A stretch of DNA of 64,000 nt. It comes from Jiangella alba. GTDB taxonomy: Bacteria; Actinomycetota; Actinomycetes; Jiangellales; Jiangellaceae. The DNA lies in the NCBI RefSeq assembly GCF_900106035.1, contig NZ_FNUC01000004.1, forward strand, positions 1,674,001 through 1,738,000. The letters run 5' to 3'. The number at the start of each line of letters is the position of its first letter. Position 1 is the first letter of the stretch. The notes beneath the pieces were generated by a model that made no database searches, was not told the origin of the DNA, and worked only from the letters and a program-made list of their open reading frames with translations. Both the position numbers and the translations under genes were made by a program. Below, one piece after another: positions 7,591 to 16,301 of the stretch.

Positions 7591-10007
7591 CGTTGGACGA
7601 CACGCCCCACCCGCCGACCCCCGAGACGTCCGCCGTCGACGCGCGTGCCGAAGACGTAGCCCGCCCGGCCGGGTGGGAGGCCCACCCTACGGGCGGGCGC
7701 CGACAAGGTCCGCACGGCCAACGTCCGCAAAGCCCGCCCGGGCGACGTCCGCGGCACGGCTTCATCGAGGTCCGCGGCGCGCGTGAGCACACGCTGCGCA
7801 ACATCGACGTCGACATCCCGAAGCTGCACCTGACCGTCGTCACCGGCGTGTCCGGGTCGGGCAAGTCGTCGCTGGTCTTCGACACCCTCGCCGCCGAGTC
7901 GCAACGTCAGCTCAACGCCACGTTCAGCGCGTTCGCGCGGAACCGGCTGCCCAGCTACGGCCAGCCCGACGTCGACCGCATGGCGCACCTGTGCGCCGTC
8001 ACCGTCGTCGACCAGAAGCGGCTCGGCGGCGGCGCGCGGTCCACCGTCGGCACCGCGACGGACATCGGCGCCCGGCTGCGGCTGATCTTCTCCCGCGCCG
8101 GCCGGCCGTTCGCCGGGTACTCCAACGCGTTCTCGTTCAACGACCCGCAGGGCATGTGCCCGCGCTGCCAGGGTCTCGGCGTCGTCAGCGTGGTCGACGA
8201 GACGCAGCTGGTCGACCGCGACCGGTCGCTCGACGACGGCGGGCTGACGTTCCCGGCGTTCGGCGTCGGCGGCTGGTTCTGGCGGTCGTACGCACGCAGC
8301 GGGTTCTTCGACCCGTCGCTGCCGCTGCGCGAGTTCAGCGACGAGCAGTGGCGCATCTTCATGTACGCCGAGCAGGGCGAGCTGAAGGCGCCGAACCCCG
8401 ACGTCACCAGCTACGAGGGCGTCGTCGCTCGGTTCAACCGGCTCTACCTGCACAAGGAGCCCGACGCGTACAAGGGCAAGGCGCGCGAGGCGTTCGAGCG
8501 CATCGTCACGCGCGGGGTGTGCCCCGACTGCGCGGGGACGCGGCTGGCGGAGGGCGCTCGGTCGTCGCTGATCGACGGCCGGTCCATCGCCGACCTCAAC
8601 GCCCTGCAGGCCGACGAGCTGGCCGGCGTCATCCGGGCCATCGACGACCCGTCGGTCGCACCACTCGTGGCCGACGCCGCCGACCAGGTGGAACGGCTCG
8701 GCATCCTCGGACTCGGCTACCTCAGCCTCGACCGCGCCACGTCGACGCTGTCCGGTGGCGAGTCGCAGCGGGTGAAGATGGTCCGGCACCTCGGCAGCAG
8801 CCTGTCCGACCTGCTGTACGTGTTCGACGAGCCGACGGTCGGGCTGCACCCGCGCGACGTGCACCGGCTCGGCTCGCTGCTCGAGGAACTGCGCGACCAG
8901 GGCAACACGGTGGTGGTCGTCGAGCACGATCCGGAGATCATGGCCATCGCGGACCACTGCATCGACATGGGGCCGGGGGCGGGGCGGGCGGGTGGCGCCG
9001 TCACGTACGAGGGGTCCTACGACGGTTTGGTGAAGTCCGAGACGCGGACCGGGCTGGGGCTGCGGGCGGCTCGGGTGACGCGCGACGCCGGCGCCGTGCG
9101 GACGCCGTCGGGGCACGTGCGCATCGAGCACGCGTCGACGCACAACCTGCGCGACGTCACCGTCGACCTGCCGCTGGGGGTGCTGACGGTCGTCACGGGG
9201 GTGGCGGGGTCGGGGAAGAGCAGCCTGATCCGCGGCCACCTGCCCGCCGTCCGCCCCGACGCCGTCCTGCTGGACCAGAGCCCGGTGCGCGGGTCGCGGC
9301 GGTCCAGCCCGGCGACGTTCACCGGCGTGCTCGACCCCATCCGGTCGCTGTTCGCCCGGACGACGGGCGCGCCGGCGGCGTTGTTCAGCCCGAACTCCGA
9401 CGGCGGCTGCCCGGAGTGCCAGGGCGCCGGGGTCATCTTCACCGACCTCGCGTTCATGGACGGCGTCACGACGATGTGCGAGGTCTGCCGCGGCCGCCGG
9501 TTCAAGGACGAGGCGCAGCAGCACCTCGTGCGCGGCCGGTCGATCGCCGACGTGTTCGAGCTGAGCGTCGCCGAGGCGCTGGAGTTTTTCACCGAGAAGG
9601 CGATCCGGCCGACGCTGCAGCGCCTCAGCGACGTCGGCCTCGACTACCTCACGCTCGGCCAGACCCTCACCACCCTGTCCGGCGGCGAACGGCAGCGGCT
9701 GAAGCTGGCCAGCGAGTTGGTCGTCGGCGGCAAGTTCTACGTGCTCGACGAACCCACCACCGGCCTGCACCTCGCCGACGTCGAGCACCTGGTCGCGCTG
9801 CTGCACCGGCTGGTCGACGACGGCAACACCGTCATCGTCATCGAGCACAACCTCGACGTCGTCGTGGCCGCCGACTGGGTGATCGACCTCGGCCCCGGCG
9901 CCGGCCACGACGGCGGCCGGGTGGTGTTCGAGGGCACGCCCGCCGCCCTCGCCGCCGACGGGTCGACGTACACCGGTGAGTACCTGGCCCGCTACCTCGC
10001 CGACTGA
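7587..10007 (+). CDS. UvrA-like protein, probable drug self-resistance paralogue (DrrC-like)
   Basis: 806 aa, shorter than the canonical excinuclease UvrA of about 950 aa. It has two ABC units: Walker A GVSGSGKSS near residue 87 and GVAGSGKSS near 538; signatures LSGGESQRVKM and LSGGERQRLKL; Walker B FDEPTVGLHPRD and LDEPTTGLHLAD. Zinc-finger cysteine pairs are present (CPRC, CPDC, CPEC, CEVC). Short UvrA paralogues linked to DrrA/DrrB exporters (DrrC of daunorubicin producers) protect DNA from intercalating drugs, and the coupled position here fits that. Residues 1-53 before FIEVRGAREHTL are unlike UvrA and contain an intergenic-type repeat. General excision repair is a less likely role. Confidence 0.88.
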   Translation: MTLDDTPHPPTPETSAVDARAEDVARPAGWEAHPTGGRRQGPHGQRPQSPPGRRPRHGFIEVRGAREHTLRNIDVDIPKLHLTVVTGVSGSGKSSLVFDTLAAESQRQLNATFSAFARNRLPSYGQPDVDRMAHLCAVTVVDQKRLGGGARSTVGTATDIGARLRLIFSRAGRPFAGYSNAFSFNDPQGMCPRCQGLGVVSVVDETQLVDRDRSLDDGGLTFPAFGVGGWFWRSYARSGFFDPSLPLREFSDEQWRIFMYAEQGELKAPNPDVTSYEGVVARFNRLYLHKEPDAYKGKAREAFERIVTRGVCPDCAGTRLAEGARSSLIDGRSIADLNALQADELAGVIRAIDDPSVAPLVADAADQVERLGILGLGYLSLDRATSTLSGGESQRVKMVRHLGSSLSDLLYVFDEPTVGLHPRDVHRLGSLLEELRDQGNTVVVVEHDPEIMAIADHCIDMGPGAGRAGGAVTYEGSYDGLVKSETRTGLGLRAARVTRDAGAVRTPSGHVRIEHASTHNLRDVTVDLPLGVLTVVTGVAGSGKSSLIRGHLPAVRPDAVLLDQSPVRGSRRSSPATFTGVLDPIRSLFARTTGAPAALFSPNSDGGCPECQGAGVIFTDLAFMDGVTTMCEVCRGRRFKDEAQQHLVRGRSIADVFELSVAEALEFFTEKAIRPTLQRLSDVGLDYLTLGQTLTTLSGGERQRLKLASELVVGGKFYVLDEPTTGLHLADVEHLVALLHRLVDDGNTVIVIEHNLDVVVAADWVIDLGPGAGHDGGRVVFEGTPAALAADGSTYTGEYLARYLAD
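7660..7720 (+). repeat. dispersed repeat embedded in the uvrA-like coding sequence
   Basis: A GC-rich segment able to form a hairpin (CCCGCCC at 7660-7666 pairing with GGGCGGG at 7691-7697, around CCCACCCTAC). It closely resembles 19997-20060, which is intergenic. The shared core is CCCACCCTACGGGCGGG, and similarity continues through a CCGACA..GTC.GC.CG.CC.ACGT tail. In this copy it encodes about residues 25-45 of the UvrA-like protein without breaking the frame. Confidence 0.7.
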
Positions 10008-10009
10008 AT
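9966..10009 (+). repeat. 3' end of uvrA-like gene, copy 1 of a direct repeat
   Basis: 44 bp covering the last 13 codons, stop and two following bases of the uvrA-like gene (ACGTACACCGG...GACTGAAT). It recurs at 10699-10742 with a single T/C difference. A few bases upstream (gggtc) also match if one base is gapped. Confidence 0.85.
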
Positions 10010-10026
10010 TCGGCGGGCAGGTGGGG

Positions 10027-10592
10027 CTACATGCCGCGCCTGGAGACGGCGGTGACGACGGCGACCAGTTCCGTAGCCTCCGACGGAGTGCTGACCATCT
10101 CCTGCTCGTCCACGGAGTAGGTGGCGCCGGTGATCTGGAGTGTGTTGATGCGGGTGTCCTCGCCCCCTTGGACCTCGTAGGTGAGCTCGTAGGTCGCGTT
10201 CGGGTCGACCTCCTCGAGGTAGAGCGACGTCACCTCGATTCGGTACGTGACGTTGCACCCGGCGCTGCCGAAGCAGGATTGTTCGAGGACCTTGATCGTC
10301 AGCAGGTAGTCCTCGGGCAACGGCTCGTAATAGGTCGGTTCGGTTCGGGCTCGGGTATCGGAGTCGGGGTAGCCGCCGCCGCGGCTGTTTCGTCGACGTC
10401 CTCGCTGGGTGCGGCGGTCGCAGTGTCCGGGTCGGAGTCGTCGATGACGACACCGACCAGCACCCCGACGGCGAACGCCCCGACAATCGCTGCCGCCACC
10501 ACCAGGCGGCGTACGGTCTTGGGTGACACGGTGGAGCCGGGTGTCGATGGCGGCTGTGGTGCTGGTGAGTCTGGTTCGATGGGCATGGTCAT
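10027..10592 (-). pseudogene. frameshifted membrane-anchored hypothetical protein
   Basis: Two overlapping reading frames make up one protein. The first starts at ATG 10592 behind an AAGGGGGG site, has a Pro-rich N terminus, a transmembrane helix (VVAAAIVGAFAVGVLVGVVI, about residues 31-50), then a Thr/Pro/Glu linker. The second frame encodes a roughly 75-residue beta-rich domain with two cysteines (CFGSAGC) that runs to 10027. The switch lies within 10333-10348 in a CCGAACCGAACC tract, as expected from loss of one base by slippage. I do not recognise the family. It could instead be a sequencing error. Confidence 0.6.
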
Positions 10593-10698
10593 GGTGCGAA
10601 TCCCCCCTTGCGCTGCGTCCCGCCGTGGGCATCACAGCGGCGCTGCGCGATCGTGCCACGGTGTTCGGACAGTTGCCGGGCACGTCGGTCATGGGGTC

Positions 10699-10742
10699 AC
10701 GTACACCGGCGAGTACCTGGCCCGCTACCTCGCCGACTGAAT
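10699..10742 (+). repeat. 3' end of uvrA-like gene, copy 2 of a direct repeat
   Basis: Second copy of the 44-bp uvrA 3' end, 733 bp downstream of the first and outside any gene (42 bases before the phosphodiesterase start). The two copies bracket the frameshifted gene, implying that this piece was inserted or duplicated at the end of the uvrA-like gene. Confidence 0.85.
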
Positions 10743-10784
10743 CAGGCCGGGTGGCGTTCATTCCGGGTGGGAACGCTGTGCGGC

Positions 10785-12092
10785 ATGGAGATCCCCTCGT
10801 CCGGACGTTCCGTCAGCCGTCGTGCCGTGCTCGCTGCCGGCGCCGGGACCGCCGCCGCCCTCGCGCTGCCCTCCATCGCCGACGCGGTGGAGGGCAGCGG
10901 CCGCGGCCGGGCGCGGCACGTGGTGCTGGTCGGGTGGGACGGGTTCGACCCGGCCTACCTCGACCTGGTCGAGACGCCGCATCTCGACGCGCTGGCCAGG
11001 CGCGGCGTCGTGGGCACCACGACCGGCTGCTTCCCGTCCATCACGAACACGTCGTGGGCCAGTGTCGTCTCGGGCGCCTGGCCGCGCACGCACCTGAACA
11101 CGCCGTACTTCCTCGACCCCGCCACCGGGCGGGCGGTCAGCCAGAGCAGGACGCTCGAGGCGCCGACCATCGCCGAGGCGGTGACGGCGGCCGGCGGGAC
11201 GGTCGCGTCGGTGCAGTTCTTCATCCTGCAGAACCACGGCGTCGTGTTCGGCGACCCGCGGGCGCTGTACGTGCAGCCGGGCGGCACCGGGCCGTCGCGG
11301 CTGGACGTCGCCGCCGACATCCTGCACGGCCGCCCGGTGCAGTCCGGCTCGACGACGGTCACCGTCGAGCGGCCGCCGACGCTGCTCGCGGTCTACGCCG
11401 ACGACCTCGACGCGCTCGGGCACGCCGAGGGCGCGGAGTCGCCCGGCATGGCCGGCCGGCTGGCCGCGCTGGACGCCGCGCTGGGCCGGCTCGTCCAGGC
11501 GACGAAGGACGTGGGCACGTACGGGAGCACGGCGTTCGTGCTGCTCGGCGACCACGGCATGACGACGTTCACCCGCGCGTTCGGCGGCGACGTGCTGGCC
11601 GCGCTGACCGCCGCCGGGTTCACGCCGGAGTTCGTCGCGCCGGGCGCCGCGCCCGCGCCGTCGACCGACGTCGCGATGGTGGTCGGCGGGGTCGCCAACG
11701 TGTACCTGCTCGGCGCCGCCCGGACGCCGGACGGCGTCGCGCGGGCCCGCGCCGCGCTGGAGTCGGTCGAGGCGGTGGAACGGGTCCACGACCGCGCGGC
11801 CCTCGACGCGTTCGGCGCCAGCCCGCTGCTGGGCGAGCTGGTGGCCGAGCCGGTCGCCGGCTGGTCGTTCGGGCTGACCGACCCGGACGGCCCGCGCGGC
11901 TACCACGGCCGGACCGGCGAGCGGGAGGCCGCGCTGCTGGTCGCCGGGCGGGGCGTCTCGCCGCGGGCCCGGCTGGACGGCGCGCGGCACGTCGACGTCG
12001 CGCCGACGATCGCCGCGCTGCTCGGCATCCCCGCCCCGTCACGGGGTGAGGGCCGGGTGCTCACGGAGGCGCTGCATACGATGCCGGGGTGA
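10785..12092 (+). CDS. Tat-exported alkaline-phosphatase-superfamily phosphodiesterase/nucleotide pyrophosphatase
   Basis: 435 aa. The N terminus is a twin-arginine signal (SRRAVLAAG then a hydrophobic stretch to about residue 32). The core has metal-binding features of the nucleotide pyrophosphatase/phosphodiesterase family: VLVGWDGFDPAYL (metal Asp), the nucleophile region TTTGCFPSITNTSWASVVSG with a Thr/Ser in the loop, LLGDHGMT (Asp-His pair), and GYHGRTGEREAALLVAGRGV (distal His). It would hydrolyse phosphodiester or pyrophosphate bonds outside the membrane. The kinase gene that follows starts inside its stop codon (GTGA). Confidence 0.85.
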   Translation: MEIPSSGRSVSRRAVLAAGAGTAAALALPSIADAVEGSGRGRARHVVLVGWDGFDPAYLDLVETPHLDALARRGVVGTTTGCFPSITNTSWASVVSGAWPRTHLNTPYFLDPATGRAVSQSRTLEAPTIAEAVTAAGGTVASVQFFILQNHGVVFGDPRALYVQPGGTGPSRLDVAADILHGRPVQSGSTTVTVERPPTLLAVYADDLDALGHAEGAESPGMAGRLAALDAALGRLVQATKDVGTYGSTAFVLLGDHGMTTFTRAFGGDVLAALTAAGFTPEFVAPGAAPAPSTDVAMVVGGVANVYLLGAARTPDGVARARAALESVEAVERVHDRAALDAFGASPLLGELVAEPVAGWSFGLTDPDGPRGYHGRTGEREAALLVAGRGVSPRARLDGARHVDVAPTIAALLGIPAPSRGEGRVLTEALHTMPG

Positions 12093-12994
12093 GTCTCGAC
12101 GCGGCGTCGGCCGCCCTCGTCACCTCCTACGGCCTCGACGACTCCGGACGGGCCTGGCTGGCGGACCTTCCGCGGCTGCTCGCCACGTCCCTGGAGCGGT
12201 GGGAACTGCATCCTGACGGACCGGCCGGGAACGGCATGGCGGCGCTGGTCCAGCCGGTGGTCCAGGCCGACGGCACGCCCGCGGTGCTCCGGCTGCAGCC
12301 GGCCAACGAGGAGTCCGCGGCCGCCGTCGTCGGGCTGCGCACCTGGGACGGCGACGGTGTGGTGCGGCTGCTCGCCCACGACGGCGGCGCGATGCTGCTG
12401 GAACGGCTCGACGGCGACCGGCCGCTGTCGTCGGTCCCGTCCGACGACGCCGCGATGACCGTGCTGGGCGAGCTGCTGGCCCGGCTGACCGCGCGGCCGG
12501 CGCCGGACGGCCTGCCGCGGCTGGCCGACATCGCCGCCGCGATGGTCGCCGACGCCCCGTCGGCCGCGCCGTCGCTGGCCGACCCGGCCGAACGCCGGCT
12601 GGTCGCGACCTGCGCGGCCGCCGTCGCGGAGCTGCTGCCGGAACCGGGCGACCGCCTGCTGCACTGGGACCTGCACGCCGAGAACGTCCTGGCCGGCGAG
12701 CGGGAGCCGTGGCTGGCGATCGATCCCGTGCCGCTGGCCGGCGACCCTGGCTTCGACCTGTGGCCGGCGCTGAACAGCCGCTGGGACGACGTCGTCGCCG
12801 GCGGGGTCGAGCGGGTCGTGCTGCGCCGGTTCGACCTGCTCGGGGAGCTGACCGGCGTCGAACGACGGCGGGCCGCGGGCTGGACGCTGGGCCGCGTCCT
12901 GCAGAACGCGCTCTGGGAGATCGAGGACGGCAAGGCCGCGCTGGACCCCGCCGACGTCGCCCTCGCCGACGTCCTGCTGCGGCACCGGGTGTGA
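12089..12994 (+). CDS. aminoglycoside/hydroxyurea phosphotransferase family protein (APH(6)-like)
   Basis: 301 aa. It belongs to the APH_6_hur family, which includes streptomycin 6-phosphotransferases and hydroxyurea kinase. The catalytic loop is LLHWDLHAENVL (catalytic Asp about residue 194, Asn about 199), and the metal-binding segment is AIDPVPLAGDPGFDL. The glycine-rich strand near the N terminus is weak, as is usual for this family. It is translationally coupled to the phosphodiesterase gene (4-bp overlap). Its true substrate cannot be read from sequence. Confidence 0.83.
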   Translation: MSLDAASAALVTSYGLDDSGRAWLADLPRLLATSLERWELHPDGPAGNGMAALVQPVVQADGTPAVLRLQPANEESAAAVVGLRTWDGDGVVRLLAHDGGAMLLERLDGDRPLSSVPSDDAAMTVLGELLARLTARPAPDGLPRLADIAAAMVADAPSAAPSLADPAERRLVATCAAAVAELLPEPGDRLLHWDLHAENVLAGEREPWLAIDPVPLAGDPGFDLWPALNSRWDDVVAGGVERVVLRRFDLLGELTGVERRRAAGWTLGRVLQNALWEIEDGKAALDPADVALADVLLRHRV

Positions 12995-13060
12995 TCCACG
13001 GTCCTGTCGGACGTCGCGGGTAGGGTGCCGGGAGTTCGTTCGTCGAAGGGAGAGGTGTTC

Positions 13061-13714
13061 GTGCTCGCGAAGTACGCCGGCCGGTGTGGTGCGTGCGGTG
13101 GAGACATCCATCCCGGCGACGAGCTCGAGAGCTCGGGCAGCGGCCGCAACCGCGCCTGGGTGCACGCTGCCTGCGCCGGCGCGCCCGCCCTCATCCCGGT
13201 CCCCGGCGACGCCGAGGCGGCGCTCGTCCCGGCCGCCGCGACACCGGCCCGCGCCAAGCGGCCCCGGCCGCCGGCCATGGTGGCGCCCGAGGGCGCGGTC
13301 GAGGTCTACACCGACGGCGCCTGCTCCGGCACGCCCGGCCCCGGCGGCTGGGCGTGGGCCATCTCGCGCGAGCGGTTCGGGTCGGGGTCCGCGCCGAGCA
13401 CCACCAACCAGCGCATGGAGATCACGGCGGCGCTCGAGGCGGTCAAGGCGATGTCCGGCCCGCTGGTCGTCGTCAGCGACTCCGCCTACGTCGTCAACTG
13501 CTTCCGCGACGGCTGGTGGCGCAACTGGCGCACCCGCGGCTGGGTCACGTCCAGCAAGTCGCCGGTGGCCAACCGCGACCTCTGGGAGCCGTTCGTCGAC
13601 CTCGTCGAGGAACGCGGCGACGTCGTCTTCCGCTGGGTCAAGGGGCACTCCGGCGACCCCATGAACGACCTCGTCGACGAGTTGGCGGTCGCCGCGAAGA
13701 TCGCGCAGAGCTAG
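13061..13714 (+). CDS. ribonuclease H with N-terminal zinc-ribbon domain
   Basis: 217 aa from GTG 13061, chosen because GAAGGGAGA at 13045-13053 is well spaced from it; the GTG at 13055 is too close. Residues 8-40 form a small zinc-binding module (CGACGG and later WVHAAC). After an Ala/Pro linker comes an RNase HI domain with the DEDD residues Asp85 (YTDGAC), Glu120 (QRMEIT), Asp140 (VVSDSAYV) and Asp206 (LVDELA). It would remove RNA from RNA/DNA hybrids. It ends in a CTAG overlap with the PL8 lyase gene. Confidence 0.9.
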   Translation: MLAKYAGRCGACGGDIHPGDELESSGSGRNRAWVHAACAGAPALIPVPGDAEAALVPAAATPARAKRPRPPAMVAPEGAVEVYTDGACSGTPGPGGWAWAISRERFGSGSAPSTTNQRMEITAALEAVKAMSGPLVVVSDSAYVVNCFRDGWWRNWRTRGWVTSSKSPVANRDLWEPFVDLVEERGDVVFRWVKGHSGDPMNDLVDELAVAAKIAQS

Positions 13715-16239
13715 CCGCGCAGGGTCACCTCGAACGAGCGGCCGTAGGCCTGCCGGGTCGCGACGCTCAGCAGCGTGCCCTCGGCCGTGTGCCGCACGGT
13801 GACGGCGCGGTCGCCGGCCACCCGGGTCAGCCGCCGTCCGGTCACCAGCACCTCGACGACGTCGCGGTCCATCGTCGGGTCCGAGACGGCGACGGTGGTG
13901 AGCCGGCCTGCCCGCGTCCGCGCCAGCACCGACGCCGGTCCGTCGACGCTCAGCCCACCGGCCTCGTGCCGTCCGGCGGTGAACGTGTTGACGCCGGTCA
14001 GTTGGAGCCCGGCGTGGCGCACGGCCTGGACGTCGGTGGTGTTCGCGAGCACTTCCAGCGGGCCGTCCGCGTACGCCGTCAGCGCCGCCTCCGTCGCGTG
14101 CGGGACCAGCGCGTACGCGTGCGACGACGGCGCCGCGCCGGCCGGGTGGTCGATCGTCACGCCGAGGACGCGCTTGGTCACGGCGGTGTCCGGGTTCGCG
14201 GTGCGCACGACGCGGCGGCTGCGGGTGACGGTGTCGAGCCCGACGCGCACCGGCTGCGCGGAGAGGAACACGTAGCCGACGGCGGCGTCCTGGGCCGGGT
14301 TCGCCCAGCGCAGCCAGGCGAGGTCGGCGGTGCCGGGCCCGGTCCACGCGCCGCCGTCCCGCAGCGCGCCGACGGCCGTCACCGGGTCGGCCGCCCCCGC
14401 GATGCGCGCGTCGACCGACGTCGTCGCCGCCCGGCCCGCGTCGCCCCCGACCCCCGCCGCCAGCACGACGATCTCGTCGTCGAACAGGAACCACGACTTC
14501 GTCGCCTTCGCGTTGCGATACACGACGAAATCGTCCGGCAGCACGCCGCGCTGCTGGTCGGCCCACGCGACGTCGCTGGAGAGCACCAGGGCCGCGGCGC
14601 CGTACGCGTCCAGCGTCGCGCCGCCGGAGTGGGTGTTGGTGCCGCGCGGGAAGTAAACGTACGTGTTCTGCGACGTCGACGACGACGTGAAGTTCAGCGG
14701 GTGGCCCGGGTTGTCGTAGTACGGCGTGCCGTAGAGCTGCGGGATCGTCCGTCGCTCCTCGACCGGCGCCGTCACGCCCGCGAGGCCGTACGGCGACACC
14801 GTCGTGAAGTAGTCGACGCCGAACGCCTGCGTCTGGTCGCCGCCGGAGAGGTACAGGTAGTGCGCGCCGTCGCCCTGGAACCACGGCATGAGGTTCTCGC
14901 CGCTCATGTACTCGTACTTGCTGATGCGGTCCGAGCTGCGGGCCAGCGCGAACGTGTAGCCGGGGCGGCGGTGCACCGTCTTGTCCATGGCGTTGAAGGC
15001 GACGCAGCGCTCGGGCGGGTTGAGGTCGGCCGGCTCGACGGTGTCGTCGGCGATGAGGTCGGCGAAGCGCGCGACGCTCACCGGCGAGACGAACGTCGCC
15101 GGGTCCAGCGCCGCCCGCGACGTCGACCGGATGAACTTCACGTACCCGCGCAGCGGTGCAGGGTCGGGCACGTGGCCGGTGAGGTCGACGACGGCCTCGA
15201 CCACCTGAGCGACGTCGGTGTACCCCGTCGACGTGCGCGAGACCGACCGGCCCTTGACGATCTCCATCATCCAGCCCTCGAAGATCAGCGGCGCGAACCC
15301 GTCGGTCACCCACCGCTGCACGATCGGGCCCAGCGCGGCGCCGTCGGCGAACCCCGTCCCTTCCAGGATCTTCAGCGTCTGCACGACGCGGGTCAGCAGC
15401 GCGCGGCCGTACGCGCCGGTGTAGGCGACGGAGTGGTGCTGGATGAACGAGCCGTCCGCGTAGTAGCCGTCGGTGTTGCCGTGCCGCAGCGCGTACGGGT
15501 CGATCGTCGCGAAGACGGTGAGCTGGTCCTCGATCGCCTTGCGGATGCGCGCCTCGTCGCCGAGCAGGGCGCCCTGGATCATCCGGTTGGTCGTGATGTC
15601 GGCGAGGTTGGCGCCGGTGTGGAAGCGGGAGTCCAGGTTCACGTCGCCGTCGGTGCCGTTGCGCAGGTAGGCGTCCATGGAGGCGACGTAGGTCCGCACG
15701 AGGTCGCCGGTCTCACCCAGCAGGGCGAGGGTCTTGCCGACGTGCGTCGAGACGCCGATCTCCCAGGTGAACCAGTTGCCGTAGTAGCCGGCGGCCTGGT
15801 CGCCGTAGTAGTGGTCGTGCAGCCACACCAGGCCGTCGCGCACCTGCGTCCGGGCGGCGGCGTCGCCGTGCAGGGCCGCGCCCGGGGTAGCAGTGGCCAG
15901 CGCGATCTCGTAGAGGTGCTGGTAGGTCGCGTTGAGGTTCGGGTCGCTGGCGCCGAGCGGCAGGCCCGCGAACAACTCGCCCGCCCCCGCGCCGTCGAGG
16001 GCGGTGCGCCAGGTGGCGGCGGTCCGGTCGATCGCGGCCAGCTTGGCCGCCACCGCCGGGTGCGCGTTGACGTCCGGCGTGCCGGCGAAGATCGTGGCGG
16101 TGTTGGCGAGCAGCCGGTCGGTGCCGATGGTGGCCGGTGCCACGCCGGCCGGCGTCGCGCCTGCTCGCGGCGGGTGGACGACCGCGGCCAGGCCCGCGGC
16201 GGACAGCATCGACAGCACTCGGCGGCGACTGAGCTCCAC
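13711..16239 (-). CDS. polysaccharide lyase family 8 (hyaluronate/xanthan-type lyase), Tat-secreted
   Basis: 842 aa. I chose GTG 16239 because GAGGAGGG lies just upstream and the protein then opens with a Tat signal (SRRRVLSMLSAAGLAAVV). The helical toroid domain contains the PL8 aromatic patch (GNWFTWEIG, Asn155-Trp156) and predicted catalytic residues Asn211 (HTGANLAD), His268 and Tyr277 (IQHHSVAYTGAYG). C-terminal beta-sandwich domains follow. PL8 enzymes cleave hyaluronan, chondroitin or xanthan by beta-elimination; which substrate is used here is not decided by the motifs. The promoter region holds two regulatory palindromes. Confidence 0.9.
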   Translation of the reverse strand: MELSRRRVLSMLSAAGLAAVVHPPRAGATPAGVAPATIGTDRLLANTATIFAGTPDVNAHPAVAAKLAAIDRTAATWRTALDGAGAGELFAGLPLGASDPNLNATYQHLYEIALATATPGAALHGDAAARTQVRDGLVWLHDHYYGDQAAGYYGNWFTWEIGVSTHVGKTLALLGETGDLVRTYVASMDAYLRNGTDGDVNLDSRFHTGANLADITTNRMIQGALLGDEARIRKAIEDQLTVFATIDPYALRHGNTDGYYADGSFIQHHSVAYTGAYGRALLTRVVQTLKILEGTGFADGAALGPIVQRWVTDGFAPLIFEGWMMEIVKGRSVSRTSTGYTDVAQVVEAVVDLTGHVPDPAPLRGYVKFIRSTSRAALDPATFVSPVSVARFADLIADDTVEPADLNPPERCVAFNAMDKTVHRRPGYTFALARSSDRISKYEYMSGENLMPWFQGDGAHYLYLSGGDQTQAFGVDYFTTVSPYGLAGVTAPVEERRTIPQLYGTPYYDNPGHPLNFTSSSTSQNTYVYFPRGTNTHSGGATLDAYGAAALVLSSDVAWADQQRGVLPDDFVVYRNAKATKSWFLFDDEIVVLAAGVGGDAGRAATTSVDARIAGAADPVTAVGALRDGGAWTGPGTADLAWLRWANPAQDAAVGYVFLSAQPVRVGLDTVTRSRRVVRTANPDTAVTKRVLGVTIDHPAGAAPSSHAYALVPHATEAALTAYADGPLEVLANTTDVQAVRHAGLQLTGVNTFTAGRHEAGGLSVDGPASVLARTRAGRLTTVAVSDPTMDRDVVEVLVTGRRLTRVAGDRAVTVRHTAEGTLLSVATRQAYGRSFEVTLRG

Positions 16240-16255
16240 GGGCCCTCCTCGGCAG

Positions 16256-16267
16256 AGGTCTAGACCT
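16256..16267. promoter_or_regulatory. DasR-type dre-like operator
   Basis: The 12-bp perfect palindrome AGGTCTAGACCT lies 17 bases upstream of the PL8 lyase start. Its core GGTCTAGACC matches the published DasR-responsive element core (TGGTCTAGACCA). DasR is the GntR regulator of GlcNAc metabolism in actinomycetes. Control of a lyase that may release GlcNAc-containing oligosaccharides is plausible but inferred. Confidence 0.55.
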
Positions 16268-16301
16268 GACAGAGCGGAGTCAAACAGACGAACCGCCCGG
16301 C

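Noticed and set aside
7569-9908. A 779-codon open frame antisense to the uvrA-like gene
   Set aside because: Composition is Val/Gly/Asp/Arg-rich shadow sequence without motifs; the sense strand has clear ABC and zinc-finger motifs.
10699-10742. Second short copy of an UvrA protein terminus as a separate gene
   Set aside because: Only 13 codons are present and no start codon or upstream sequence matches; it is a repeat, not a gene.
11900-15313. A 1137-codon minus-strand frame covering several genes
   Set aside because: It crosses genes of both orientations with well-defined families and has no coherent domain of its own; high-GC artefact.
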